Positions 34,288 to 43,575 of a DNA stretch of 59,063 nt are shown piece after piece. Below the pieces are notes generated by a model. That model did no database searches. It saw only the letters and a program-made list of their open reading frames with translations, and was not told the origin of the DNA. A program made the position numbers and the translations under genes. The DNA lies in contig CACBHL010000003.1 of assembly GCA_902539035.1 (NCBI GenBank), positions 1 through 59,063 of the forward strand. Direction: 5' to 3'. The stretch comes from an uncultured Pelagibacteraceae bacterium. GTDB taxonomy: Bacteria; Pseudomonadota; Alphaproteobacteria; Pelagibacterales; Pelagibacteraceae. How positions within the stretch are numbered: the first letter of the stretch is position 1; the number at the start of each line of letters is the position of its first letter.

Positions 34288-34326
34288 ATTAATAATTTAT
34301 AGTTTTTTTGGAAAATTGTAAGTGTA

Positions 34327-34824
34327 TTATGAGTTAATTTTTTTTAGCTGCTCTTTAGTCTCATCTAAATTTTTTTGAAATACAGCATCAAGTTTTGATT
34401 TATCTACTGATGTGGATATAATTTTTTTAACAGAGTCCACTGCTATTTTAATTGAAGCGTCTTTTATTTCTTTGATAGCTGCTTCTTTCATTTGACTTAT
34501 TTTATTTTCTGCTAGATTTTTTTTGATTTCAGAAGATTTGTGAAACTTGTCGTTCAATTCTATTACCAATCTATCCGAGTCTTTTTTTGCTTCATCTAAA
34601 ATTTCATTACTAACCGTTTGAGCTGTATCTAATTTTTTTTGTGAATTATCTAGCAAATTTTTTGCCTCAGTTCTTAATTTTTCACTCTCATTGATTTCAT
34701 TTTTAATCTCTGAAATCATTTTATCTAAAATTTGAGAAACTTTTTGTGGAATTTTTAAATAAATTAAAGCACCAAAAAAAATTACAAATGATACTGCTAC
34801 CCAAAATGTTGCATCAATTACCAT
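34327..34824 (-). CDS. atpF: ATP synthase F0 subunit b
   Basis: MVIDATFWVAVSFVIFFGALIYLKIP, long amphipathic coil; ATG at 34824 preferred over ORF-track start. Confidence 0.9.
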   Translation of the reverse strand: MVIDATFWVAVSFVIFFGALIYLKIPQKVSQILDKMISEIKNEINESEKLRTEAKNLLDNSQKKLDTAQTVSNEILDEAKKDSDRLVIELNDKFHKSSEIKKNLAENKISQMKEAAIKEIKDASIKIAVDSVKKIISTSVDKSKLDAVFQKNLDETKEQLKKINS

Positions 34825-35419
34825 AGTATTTATCCCCATTTCTTTTTGATAAATCATTAACAATAGCGGATATGCTGCTACTGTTTATTTCAGATCCAAT
34901 AAGTTTTTCTAAAAGTTCTGAGGAAGTTTCTATTGCTATTTTATTTATTTTATCTGGAGCTTTTACTCTTAATTCCTTTATTTCTTTTTCAGCTTTAATG
35001 ATTTCTGCATCAATCTGTCGATCTAATACTTCTTTCTTAGAACCTATATCTTTTAAAGCTTTTTCTCTTGCCTGATTAAATATACTTTTAGCCTCCATTT
35101 TGCTTTTTAATAAGATTTCATCATATTCTTTGAGCTTAGTCTCACTATCTTCTCTTTGTTTTTCTGCAGCCTCAATATTTTCTAATATTTGAGATTTCCT
35201 AGACTCTAAATTATTACTAATTTTTGGTAGTATGAATTTAGATAAAATAAAATACATAATTCCAAAAGTAAGTATTAACCAAAAAATTTGGGAAATCCAA
35301 AACTCGGGATTTAATTGAGGCATACCTCCGCTTTCAGCTGCAAAAGCTTCTTTAAAAAATAAGAAGCTAAAAAATATAGACTGAAAATATATTTTTTTAA
35401 TCATTAATTTAAAACGCAA
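34814..35419 (-). CDS. atpG: ATP synthase F0 subunit b'
   Basis: GGMPQLNPEFWISQIFWLILTFGIMYFILSKFILPKI; second b-type subunit. Confidence 0.9.
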   Translation of the reverse strand: MRFKLMIKKIYFQSIFFSFLFFKEAFAAESGGMPQLNPEFWISQIFWLILTFGIMYFILSKFILPKISNNLESRKSQILENIEAAEKQREDSETKLKEYDEILLKSKMEAKSIFNQAREKALKDIGSKKEVLDRQIDAEIIKAEKEIKELRVKAPDKINKIAIETSSELLEKLIGSEINSSSISAIVNDLSKRNGDKYYGN

Positions 35420-35636
35420 ATAAAATGATTAATGCAACCACTAATCCAAATAATCCTGTAGCTTCCGCAAGAGCGAAACCTAAAAGTAAATTAGGAAACT
35501 GTTTTTGTGCTGCAGAGGGATTTCTCATCGCTCCAGACAAATAATTTCCAAAAATTATTCCAATACCCACACCGGCTCCTGCTAAAGCAATTGCTGCTAA
35601 ACCAGCACCGATCATTTTTGCTGCTTCTAATTCCAT
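35409..35636 (-). CDS. atpE: ATP synthase F0 subunit c
   Basis: MIGAGLAAIALAGAGVGIGIIFGNYLSGAMRNPSA ... LGFALAEATGLFGLVVALIILF. Confidence 0.97.
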   Translation of the reverse strand: MELEAAKMIGAGLAAIALAGAGVGIGIIFGNYLSGAMRNPSAAQKQFPNLLLGFALAEATGLFGLVVALIILFAF

Positions 35637-35654
35637 TATTTCCTCCTTGGTTAA

Positions 35655-36389
35655 TTAATGGTGTAAATTTAATGCATCATTCAAATAGATGCAGGTTAAG
35701 ATTGCAAAAACATAAGCTTGAAGAAAAGCAACTAAGATCTCTAAACCTGTTAATGCAACTGAAAAACTCAGTGGAAGCCAACCACCGACTAATCCGAGAC
35801 TTATCACAAAGCCTCCGAAAACTTTCATCATTGTGTGACCAGCCATCATATTCGCAAATAATCGAACTGATAAACTTATTGGTCTACTTAAATAGGATAT
35901 AATTTCTATAACTACTATTAACGGTAGTAACACTGCTGGTACCCCGCTAGGTACAAATAATTTTAAATAACCAAAACCATGTTTAATAAAGCCAATAATA
36001 GTCACTCCAATAAAAATAAACGACGCCAAAATAAATGTAACGATTATATGACTTGTTACTGTAAATGTGTAAGGGATCATGCCAAACATGTTACAAAATA
36101 GAACAAACATGAATAAAGAAAATATAAAAGCAAAATAAGGTTTTGCCTTTGATCCGGCTGTATCACTTATCATTTTTGCAACAAACGTATAACTAAGTTC
36201 TGCAAGTAACTGCATTTTATTTGGCAATACCGAATTTCTTTTTGAGCCCAAGTTAAACACTAGTAAAATCGAAACTGTACTAATAATCATAAACAAACTA
36301 GCGTTTGTAAAAGATATATCAAATGCTCCAACTTTTATTTCAGGTCCAATTCGATAGACATCGAATTGAGACATAGGATTTGCTGCCAT
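35655..36389 (-). CDS. atpB: ATP synthase F0 subunit a
   Basis: PISLSVRLFANMMAGHTMMKV, LEILVAFLQAYVFAILTCIYL. Confidence 0.97.
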   Translation of the reverse strand: MAANPMSQFDVYRIGPEIKVGAFDISFTNASLFMIISTVSILLVFNLGSKRNSVLPNKMQLLAELSYTFVAKMISDTAGSKAKPYFAFIFSLFMFVLFCNMFGMIPYTFTVTSHIIVTFILASFIFIGVTIIGFIKHGFGYLKLFVPSGVPAVLLPLIVVIEIISYLSRPISLSVRLFANMMAGHTMMKVFGGFVISLGLVGGWLPLSFSVALTGLEILVAFLQAYVFAILTCIYLNDALNLHH

Positions 36390-36395
36390 AAGTAT

Positions 36396-36671
36396 TTATT
36401 TTTGCATATTTTTTGCAGATCTAATCACGTTTGTTATTCCCGCAACTACTCCCACAAAAAAAAATATTAATATAAACCAGGGTTTAGTACCAAAGGTCTT
36501 GTCAAAAATAAACCCAATAATTGTCCCTACAGCAACTGCAGCTACCAGTTCAGTGCTTAATTTAAAGGCCGTTCCAATAGGTGAGGGATTATTTTTTTTA
36601 TCAAAAAGATTTTTCCTAGAAATCTTGTTTTTTGCAATCTCTAGGCGAGTTTTTAATGGATCTTTTGGCAT
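36396..36671 (-). CDS. atpI: ATP synthase protein I (AtpI)
   Basis: STELVAAVAVGTIIGFIFDKTFGTKPWFILIFFFVGVVAGITNVIR; upstream of atpB. Confidence 0.87.
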   Translation of the reverse strand: MPKDPLKTRLEIAKNKISRKNLFDKKNNPSPIGTAFKLSTELVAAVAVGTIIGFIFDKTFGTKPWFILIFFFVGVVAGITNVIRSAKNMQK

Positions 36672-36680
36672 TTGTATAGT

Positions 36681-39254
36681 TTAGGCAACCATAGTCTCTG
36701 CTTTTTGTAAATCAACAGCAACTAACTGACTAATACCCTTTTGAGGCATAGTTACCCCATATAATCTATTCATTTTAGACATGGTTAATGCATGATGAGT
36801 TACAATGATAAATTTAGTATTTGTTATTTTAGTCAACTCTTCAAGTAGACTGCAAAATCTTGTTACATTTGCGTCATCCAGTGGAGCATCAACCTCGTCT
36901 AAAACACAAATTGGAGATGGGTTAGTTAAAAATACTGCGAAGATCAATGAAAGTGCCGTTAGTGCTTGTTCTCCCCCAGATAATAAGGTTATTGATTGTA
37001 ATCTTTTTCCAGGAGGGCTTACCAACATCTCTAATCCAGCCTCAAGAGGATCATCAGAGTCAACCAAATCTAATTTTGCATTTCCTCCATTAAACAATTT
37101 TGTATAGACCTCATTAAACTTTCTATTAACTTTCTCAAAAGCCTCTATTAATCTTTCACGTCCTTTTTGATTAAGCTCATTTATGCTATCTTTTAATTTT
37201 ACAATAGCTGTTACTAAATCTGCTCGATCTTGCTCCATTTTCTTAATCTCTTCCTCGTATTTATTAGTTTCTTCGTCTGCTTTTAAATTTACAGAGCCAA
37301 ACCTTTCTCTTTCTTGCTTCTTTTTATCCAACGCATCTTCTTGATCAACAGCGTTGGGGAGCTCATCAACACCATTTAAATTTGAATTCTCTAAAATATT
37401 TTCTTCATTAAGTTTCAGTTCAGAACTTATACGGTCTAATAAATCTCCTTTTCTTTTTTGAAGACCTTCAATAGTTGCTCCTGAACTAGCTTTTCTTTCT
37501 CTGATTTGTATTGATTGCTCTTGAATTTCGTTTAATTCATCTCTTAAGGTTTCAATTTTTTTGTCAGTTTCATCAATAATTAGCTCGTTATCAATTTTTT
37601 CCTGATCAGAAATTCTCAAATTTTCTGAAATTTGACCTTTCCTTTCAGCCTGAACTCTTGGTTGATTTTCTAAATCACTCAATTGAGATGACAATTTATT
37701 TTTTCTTTCAGTAAGTTCTGAAACCATTTTTTCTGAATTTGATAATAAATTTTTCCAACTTTCAATTTCAGTCTCAATAGTTTTAATTCTTTCGTTCCTT
37801 TTTATAGACTCATTTTTAATAGATTGATTTTTACTATAAGCATCAGCATATTTTTCTTGGAGTAATTTTATATTTTGAGATTTTTCATTGACACTTAATA
37901 ATTCATTTCTAGATTTGTCATCTTTTAAGTCATTTAAAAAATTATTAAGCTCCATATTACATCTGTCTAGTAAAGTAACTGCCTGATTAATTTCATTACT
38001 ATCAATTAATTCTTTAACCCTATGGATTGAAATTTGGACATTTTTAATTGGGCCCAAGCTAATGTTGATCGTCTGGTCAGCAAGGCTATTTATTACATCA
38101 TCAACAGCTTTTTGCTCATCTTTTAATCTATCTTTTGCCATCTCAAGCTCTTCATTAGAAAGTTTTTCTGTTTCAAAATATTTAGAATCTGTCTCTATCA
38201 AATCTGATTTTTCCTCTTTTAGTCGTTTTTCATTAGAGTTAGCGTCGATAATTATTCCTTTTTCTCTAGCGATATCGTCATCAAGAGTTTGAACTGAGTT
38301 TTTAATAGTTTCGATTTCATCTTGGGTTCTTGTGTTTTCTTCATCTAAACTTTGAAGCTCTAGATTAAGTCTTTGAATTCTTGACAAATTTTCTATATTT
38401 TTTTCTCTAAGTGGTGAAACTTTATCAGTTGAAAGTTTAATTAAACTTTCTAGCTCTGATATTTTAGTATTAAATCCATCAACTTCGCCTTCAGCTTCGT
38501 TATTTATTTCATTTTCTATTCTGATTTCTTTGTCTATCTCAATTAATTTCAAATAATATAAACCAGCCTCAATTTTTTTTATTTCTTCAGAGATAAGTTT
38601 GTATTTTGTAGCTTCCTCTGCCTGTTTTTGAAGATTTGCTAATTGTTTTTCTTGTTGTCTTCTTAGCTCATCAGCTCTTTTAAGATTGTTTTCTGCAGCT
38701 CCCAATCTTAATTCAGCTTCATGTCTTCTCACATGCAACCCAGAAATACCTGCAGCTTCCTCTAATATTGCTCTTCGATCTGTAGGTTTTGCAGTTACTA
38801 AAGCTCCAATTCTTCCTTGACTAATCATTGAAGGAGAATGTGCACCTGTAGATAGATCAGCAAAAAACATTTGAGCATCTCTAGCTCTAACTTCTTTACC
38901 ATTAATATAAAATTTAGAACCTTTATCTTTTTCTATTTTTCTTTTAATTTGAAATTGATCATGCTCTCGATACTGAACTGGACCTTCTTTATCTTTATTT
39001 TCAACTTCTATCGTAACTTCAGCAATATTTTTTGAAGCTTTATTTGAAGTACCTGAAAAAATTACATCTTCCATTCCGGATCCACGCATGCTTTTTGCAG
39101 ATGTTTCTCCCATTGCCCACCTTAGAGATTCAACTATATTAGATTTTCCACACCCGTTAGGTCCAACAATACCAGTTAAGCCATCTTCGATTAAAAAGTC
39201 AGCTTTTTCTGCAAAAGATTTAAATCCATTTAATTGGATTTTTTTAAACTCCAT
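36681..39254 (-). CDS. smc: chromosome segregation SMC family ATPase (unusually short, 857 aa)
   Basis: Walker A VGPNGCGKSNIVESLRWAMGE, signature LLSGGEQALTALSLIFA, Walker B CVLDEVDAPLDDANV, heptad coils; smc-dsbA-DUF721-mutY gene order. Confidence 0.93.
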   Translation of the reverse strand: MEFKKIQLNGFKSFAEKADFLIEDGLTGIVGPNGCGKSNIVESLRWAMGETSAKSMRGSGMEDVIFSGTSNKASKNIAEVTIEVENKDKEGPVQYREHDQFQIKRKIEKDKGSKFYINGKEVRARDAQMFFADLSTGAHSPSMISQGRIGALVTAKPTDRRAILEEAAGISGLHVRRHEAELRLGAAENNLKRADELRRQQEKQLANLQKQAEEATKYKLISEEIKKIEAGLYYLKLIEIDKEIRIENEINNEAEGEVDGFNTKISELESLIKLSTDKVSPLREKNIENLSRIQRLNLELQSLDEENTRTQDEIETIKNSVQTLDDDIAREKGIIIDANSNEKRLKEEKSDLIETDSKYFETEKLSNEELEMAKDRLKDEQKAVDDVINSLADQTINISLGPIKNVQISIHRVKELIDSNEINQAVTLLDRCNMELNNFLNDLKDDKSRNELLSVNEKSQNIKLLQEKYADAYSKNQSIKNESIKRNERIKTIETEIESWKNLLSNSEKMVSELTERKNKLSSQLSDLENQPRVQAERKGQISENLRISDQEKIDNELIIDETDKKIETLRDELNEIQEQSIQIRERKASSGATIEGLQKRKGDLLDRISSELKLNEENILENSNLNGVDELPNAVDQEDALDKKKQERERFGSVNLKADEETNKYEEEIKKMEQDRADLVTAIVKLKDSINELNQKGRERLIEAFEKVNRKFNEVYTKLFNGGNAKLDLVDSDDPLEAGLEMLVSPPGKRLQSITLLSGGEQALTALSLIFAVFLTNPSPICVLDEVDAPLDDANVTRFCSLLEELTKITNTKFIIVTHHALTMSKMNRLYGVTMPQKGISQLVAVDLQKAETMVA

Positions 39255-39262
39255 GAATAAAC

Positions 39263-39841
39263 TTATATCAGTTTTTCAAGAGCTTTTTTTAAATTTTTGT
39301 AATTTAGGGTTTTATCAAACTTTTCGTTATTAATTATTATCGTAGGGGTAGCATTTACTTTGAAGTTTTTAGCTCCATCGATTCGGTCATTTAATACAAA
39401 ATCTTCAATTTGCTTGTTGTTAATACAGCTTTCAAAATCAATGTTGAAACCTTGTGTCGATAAAAATTTTTTTAGATTAATATTTGCTTCCTCAACTGAA
39501 CTTCCTTTTATCCACTTTTGTTGATTAGCATATAAACTTTCCAATATCTCTGCGTTCCCATCATTTTTACATTGGGCAACTTTTGATGCATTAAAAGCAG
39601 CAATATCTAGTGGAAAATGTCTAAATTCAATTTTAGCTAAACCTGTATCTAAATATTCTTTTTTTAATAAAGGATAGACATCTTTATGAAAGTTAGCACA
39701 GTGGCTACAAGTCAAAGATTCAAAAGCAATAATCGATATTTTTGCACTCTTATTTCCTACAAGAATTCTTTTAATTTCCTCAGCTTGAGCACTTAAAGTA
39801 CTGAAGAAAAAAAATATTGAAATTATTAAAATTTTTTTCAT
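39263..39841 (-). CDS. DsbA-family thiol:disulfide interchange protein
   Basis: Signal peptide; IIAFESLTCSHCANFHKDVYPLL; cis-Pro region NATPTIIINNEKF. Confidence 0.88.
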   Translation of the reverse strand: MKKILIISIFFFFSTLSAQAEEIKRILVGNKSAKISIIAFESLTCSHCANFHKDVYPLLKKEYLDTGLAKIEFRHFPLDIAAFNASKVAQCKNDGNAEILESLYANQQKWIKGSSVEEANINLKKFLSTQGFNIDFESCINNKQIEDFVLNDRIDGAKNFKVNATPTIIINNEKFDKTLNYKNLKKALEKLI

Positions 39842-40326
39842 TTTTTTTTAAACACTTTAGTTAGTTCTAATAATGATTGTTTGATTTTTTCATTTTTAAC
39901 ATCGCTGATTTTGTCTTTATATCTATTTATTGTCACATTTTTCTTATTAATTTCTGGTTTAGTGGAAACTTTTTGTTCATCATCAAAACTAATGAATTTA
40001 AGTTTCTCAACAACTTCATAACCAAAATAAGCATTTATCTTATTTAAAATATCTTTTTTGGAATATTCTATGTCAACTTCGTGGCCTCTTTTGACCATTA
40101 TCACTAATGTGCTTACACCAAATTTATTCGGACTTTTAAATGTTTTTGGATAGCAGCACTTGAATAACTTGTCACCTACAAGGAATTTCCAATTGCTCAG
40201 GGTTTCTGAATAAATGTGACCTTTTTTATTAATAATCCTTTTTACATTTTTTGGCAAAGTGTCTTTAAAAGATCTTAAGCCTTGAATGGAAACATTTCTC
40301 TGCTTAGTATTATTTTTAAATTGCAT
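39838..40326 (-). CDS. DUF721/DciA-like protein
   Basis: WKFLVGDKLFKCCYPKTF, TLVIMVKRGHEVDIEYSKKDILNKINAYFGYEVVEKLKF; between mutY and dsbA-like gene. Confidence 0.75.
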   Translation of the reverse strand: MQFKNNTKQRNVSIQGLRSFKDTLPKNVKRIINKKGHIYSETLSNWKFLVGDKLFKCCYPKTFKSPNKFGVSTLVIMVKRGHEVDIEYSKKDILNKINAYFGYEVVEKLKFISFDDEQKVSTKPEINKKNVTINRYKDKISDVKNEKIKQSLLELTKVFKKK

Positions 40327-41319
40327 ATGAAAGATCAAATAATAACAAAAAAAATTCTTAATTGGTATGACTTAAATAAGCGAGTTTTACCCTGGAGAAA
40401 AAAAGTCTCTGATAAAAAAAAGCAATATTACACATTAGTTAGTGAATTTATGTTACAGCAAACTCAGGTAGCAACAGTAATCCCTTACTTTAATAAATTT
40501 ATAAAAAATATTCCTGACTTAGAGACTTTAGCAAATTTCGAAAATCAAAAACTGATTAAGCTTTGGGAGGGGCTTGGCTACTATTCTAGGGTTAGAAACT
40601 TAAAAAAAACTGCTCTATTAATTATTAAAAAATTTGATAAAAAACTTCCAAGAAACTACTACGAATTAAAATCTCTTCCAGGCATTGGTGATTATACCGC
40701 AAGTGCGATATCAGCTATAGCTTTCAACAAACCTATAATTCCTTTAGATGGAAATATTGAAAGAGTTCTTAAAAGATATTTATATTTAAAAAAAGAAAAT
40801 GAAATTAATAAAGAGAATTTAATAGAGAAAAAAAAAATCTTTGGGCATTCAAATAGAGCAAGTGATTATGCTCAAGCTTTAATGGAACTAGGAGCTTTAA
40901 TATGCAAACCAAATAATCCTCATTGTGAAAAATGTCCAATTTCAAATAAGTGTATTGCTTTAAAAAAAAAAGATTTCCTACTTACTAAAATCAAAAAAAA
41001 GAATAACAATAAATATTATTTGTTAAAAGTTTATAAAGATAAAAGTAAATATCTTTTAATTAAAAATACTAAATTTAATTTTTTGAAAAATTTTAGTATT
41101 TTTCCCATGCAAGAATTATCAAAGCCTATAAGATCAACTGATATAGTTAATTTTAAGATGTCAAATATGAATATGAATATAAAAATTAAACATGAGAGAC
41201 ATGAGAATAAAGCAGGTTCATTGCCAACTTCTCATTGGATCGACCCTAAGAAGTTAAAAAATTACACATTACCAACTTTTACAAAAAGAATTGTTAGATA
41301 CCTAGAAAGTAATAAATGA
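40327..41319 (+). CDS. mutY: A/G-specific adenine glycosylase
   Basis: WYDLNKRVLPWRKK, SEFMLQQTQVATVIPYF, LPGIGDYTASAI, Fe-S ligand pattern C-x6-C-x2-C-x5-C (CKPNNPHCEKCPISNKC). Confidence 0.95.
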   Translation: MKDQIITKKILNWYDLNKRVLPWRKKVSDKKKQYYTLVSEFMLQQTQVATVIPYFNKFIKNIPDLETLANFENQKLIKLWEGLGYYSRVRNLKKTALLIIKKFDKKLPRNYYELKSLPGIGDYTASAISAIAFNKPIIPLDGNIERVLKRYLYLKKENEINKENLIEKKKIFGHSNRASDYAQALMELGALICKPNNPHCEKCPISNKCIALKKKDFLLTKIKKKNNNKYYLLKVYKDKSKYLLIKNTKFNFLKNFSIFPMQELSKPIRSTDIVNFKMSNMNMNIKIKHERHENKAGSLPTSHWIDPKKLKNYTLPTFTKRIVRYLESNK

Positions 41320-42467
41320 AAAAAATTGGAATTATAGGAGCAGGAATTTCAGGTTTGTTTATTGCTAATTTATTTAAAGAAAATCACAATTATAAAGTTA
41401 CAATATTTGAAAAAAAGCACTCAATAGAGTTAGATGAGGGGTATGGTATCCAACTTTCGACCAATAGTATCAAGCTTTTAAACAAAATTGGATTTAATGA
41501 AATAGAAAAGAAGGAAAAGTTTAATCCTGAAAAAATTGATTTTTATGAGATTAAAAATCAAAAAAAAATATCTGATTTGAATATTTCTGAATATAATTCT
41601 GAAGATTGTAAATACACCACAATGAAAAGATCTGTATTAGTTGAATTTTTAAAAAATAGACTAGATGAGCAGGTTGTAAAATGTGAACATAGCATTGAGA
41701 AAATCGAAAAAAAAAATGATCAAATAAATTTAACTTTTAACAACAATCAAAATTTTAATTGTGACCACCTAATTATATCTGATGGTATTTTTTCTAAAGG
41801 AAAATCCTTAATTTCTAATAATCAAATTAAACCAATTTATAATAATTGTATTGCAATTAGAGGTAAAATCCCACGTGCTAACTTAATTAGTTTAAATGAA
41901 ATGAACATTTCTTTATTTGTAGGTCCTGATTTTCATTATGTTATTTATCCAATTGATAATGGTAGTGGAGAATTGAATTTTATTGGAGTTTTAAAGCATC
42001 ATCTAACCGCAAATGAGCTTAAAAACTATGGCCTTTTTGAAGAAAAAGTTTTTATCAATGAAATTAAAAACAAATTACAAAATAAAATTTCTTCTTCAAT
42101 TTTAAATAACCTAAATAATATAAAGTGCTTCCCAGTTTTTGTTAGTAAAGATTTTCATAAATCAGATGAAAATATTCATCTTGTTGGAGACGCCTTTTTT
42201 GCCTTTCCACCTTCTTTTGCACAAGGAGCCTCGCAATCTATTGAAGGTGCATCAGAATTATTTGAAAGCATAATAAGTAGCAAAAGTGATTATTATATTA
42301 ATAGAGTTTCAAGAATAAAAATGATTAATAATAGATCAAAATTAAATCAATTTGCTTTTCATGTATCAAATCCAATTATTGTGTTCTTTAGGAATATAGG
42401 ATTAAAAATATTAACTAAGAACAAAAAATTCTTAGAAAATTATTTAGGAAAAATTTACAATAATTAA
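41316..42467 (+). CDS. FAD-dependent monooxygenase (UbiH/COQ6-like)
   Basis: IGIIGAGISGLFIANLF, GYGIQLSTNSIKLL, HLVGDAFFAFPPSFAQGASQSIEGA. Confidence 0.83.
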   Translation: MKKIGIIGAGISGLFIANLFKENHNYKVTIFEKKHSIELDEGYGIQLSTNSIKLLNKIGFNEIEKKEKFNPEKIDFYEIKNQKKISDLNISEYNSEDCKYTTMKRSVLVEFLKNRLDEQVVKCEHSIEKIEKKNDQINLTFNNNQNFNCDHLIISDGIFSKGKSLISNNQIKPIYNNCIAIRGKIPRANLISLNEMNISLFVGPDFHYVIYPIDNGSGELNFIGVLKHHLTANELKNYGLFEEKVFINEIKNKLQNKISSSILNNLNNIKCFPVFVSKDFHKSDENIHLVGDAFFAFPPSFAQGASQSIEGASELFESIISSKSDYYINRVSRIKMINNRSKLNQFAFHVSNPIIVFFRNIGLKILTKNKKFLENYLGKIYNN

Positions 42468-43534
42468 TTTTTTGAGATTAATCTTTGTCTCAAGTAGTCT
42501 AATGGATATATTCTGCCATTAATATCACAATGCCAATATGTCCATCCATTGCAACTTTCAGCACCTAAAATAGTAGCTGCAACTTTATGAATAGATCCCT
42601 CAGATTGGTTATGCTTTATACTTCCATCAGCCAAAATTTTTGCATTAATTTTTTTCTTATTATCAAAAATGTTAGTACCTGGCTTAATTATTCCAAGTTC
42701 CACTAATGATCCAAATGGTATTCTAGGTTTTGATCTATTATTTTTAAGAGTATCAAGTAAATCATCTTCAAAAGGTTTTGCATTTTTAATTCTTTTTTCT
42801 GCAGCTTTGAAATAATTTTTTTCTTTTTCTATACCAAAATAATTTCTTCCAAGTTTTTTCGCAACTGTTGCTGTTGTTCCAGAACCTAAAAAAGGATCTA
42901 AAATCGTGTCATCTTTATTCGTAGATGCTAATAAAATTCTATGAAGTAAAGCCTCCGGTTTTTGAGTTGAATGCACTTTTTTTCCATTTTTCTTCAATCT
43001 TTCTGCACCATTGCAAATCGGAAGATCCCAGTTTGATCTCATTTGTAAATCATCATTCAAACATTTTAGTGACTGATAATTAAATGTATATTTTGATTTT
43101 TCACCTTTAGATGCCCAAATCAAAGTTTCATGAGCGTTGGTAAATCGTGTTCCTCTAAAATTTGGCATAGGATTATTTTTATTCCAAATAACATCGTTTA
43201 AAATCCAAAATCCTAAATTTTGAATTGCAGTTCCTACTCTAAAAATATTGTGATAACTTCCAATAACCCATATCGTTCCATTTTTTTTTAAAATTCTTTT
43301 ACACTCTGATAACCACTCATATGTAAAGTCATCGTATTTTCTAAAATTTTCGAACTGATCCCATTTGTCATTTACAGCATCTACTATAGATCTGTCTGGT
43401 CTGAATAATTCGCTTTTTAATTGAAGATTGTATGGAGGGTCTGCAAAAATTAAATCAAAAGTTTCACGTGGAATTTTTTTTAATTCTTTGAGACTATCTC
43501 CGTTAATAATTTTATTTTTGAAATCAGTATTCAT
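42464..43534 (-). CDS. ccrM: adenine-specific DNA methyltransferase, CcrM-like (predicted GANTC)
   Basis: FADPPYNLQL (DPPY), TRFTNAHETLIWASK, HSTQKPEALLHRILLAST, LDPFLGSGTTATVAK plus alphaproteobacterial C-terminal domain; ATG at 43534 preferred over TTG at 43558; rnhB neighbour. Confidence 0.9.
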   Translation of the reverse strand: MNTDFKNKIINGDSLKELKKIPRETFDLIFADPPYNLQLKSELFRPDRSIVDAVNDKWDQFENFRKYDDFTYEWLSECKRILKKNGTIWVIGSYHNIFRVGTAIQNLGFWILNDVIWNKNNPMPNFRGTRFTNAHETLIWASKGEKSKYTFNYQSLKCLNDDLQMRSNWDLPICNGAERLKKNGKKVHSTQKPEALLHRILLASTNKDDTILDPFLGSGTTATVAKKLGRNYFGIEKEKNYFKAAEKRIKNAKPFEDDLLDTLKNNRSKPRIPFGSLVELGIIKPGTNIFDNKKKINAKILADGSIKHNQSEGSIHKVAATILGAESCNGWTYWHCDINGRIYPLDYLRQRLISKN

Positions 43535-43546
43535 TTTTAAAAAATA

Positions 43547-43575
43547 ATTAGACTCCAAATGGATTCCACGGTCAA
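43547..43575 (-). promoter_or_regulatory. candidate ccrM promoter with embedded GANTC sites
   Basis: Minus strand TTGACC -17 bp- TCTAAT; GAATC in spacer, GAGTC overlapping -10. Confidence 0.45.

Noticed and set aside
35507-35902. 131-aa plus-strand ORF antisense to atpE/atpB
   Set aside because: Considered as an antisense gene; composition (Leu/Arg/Gln-rich) matches a reverse-complement shadow of membrane proteins.
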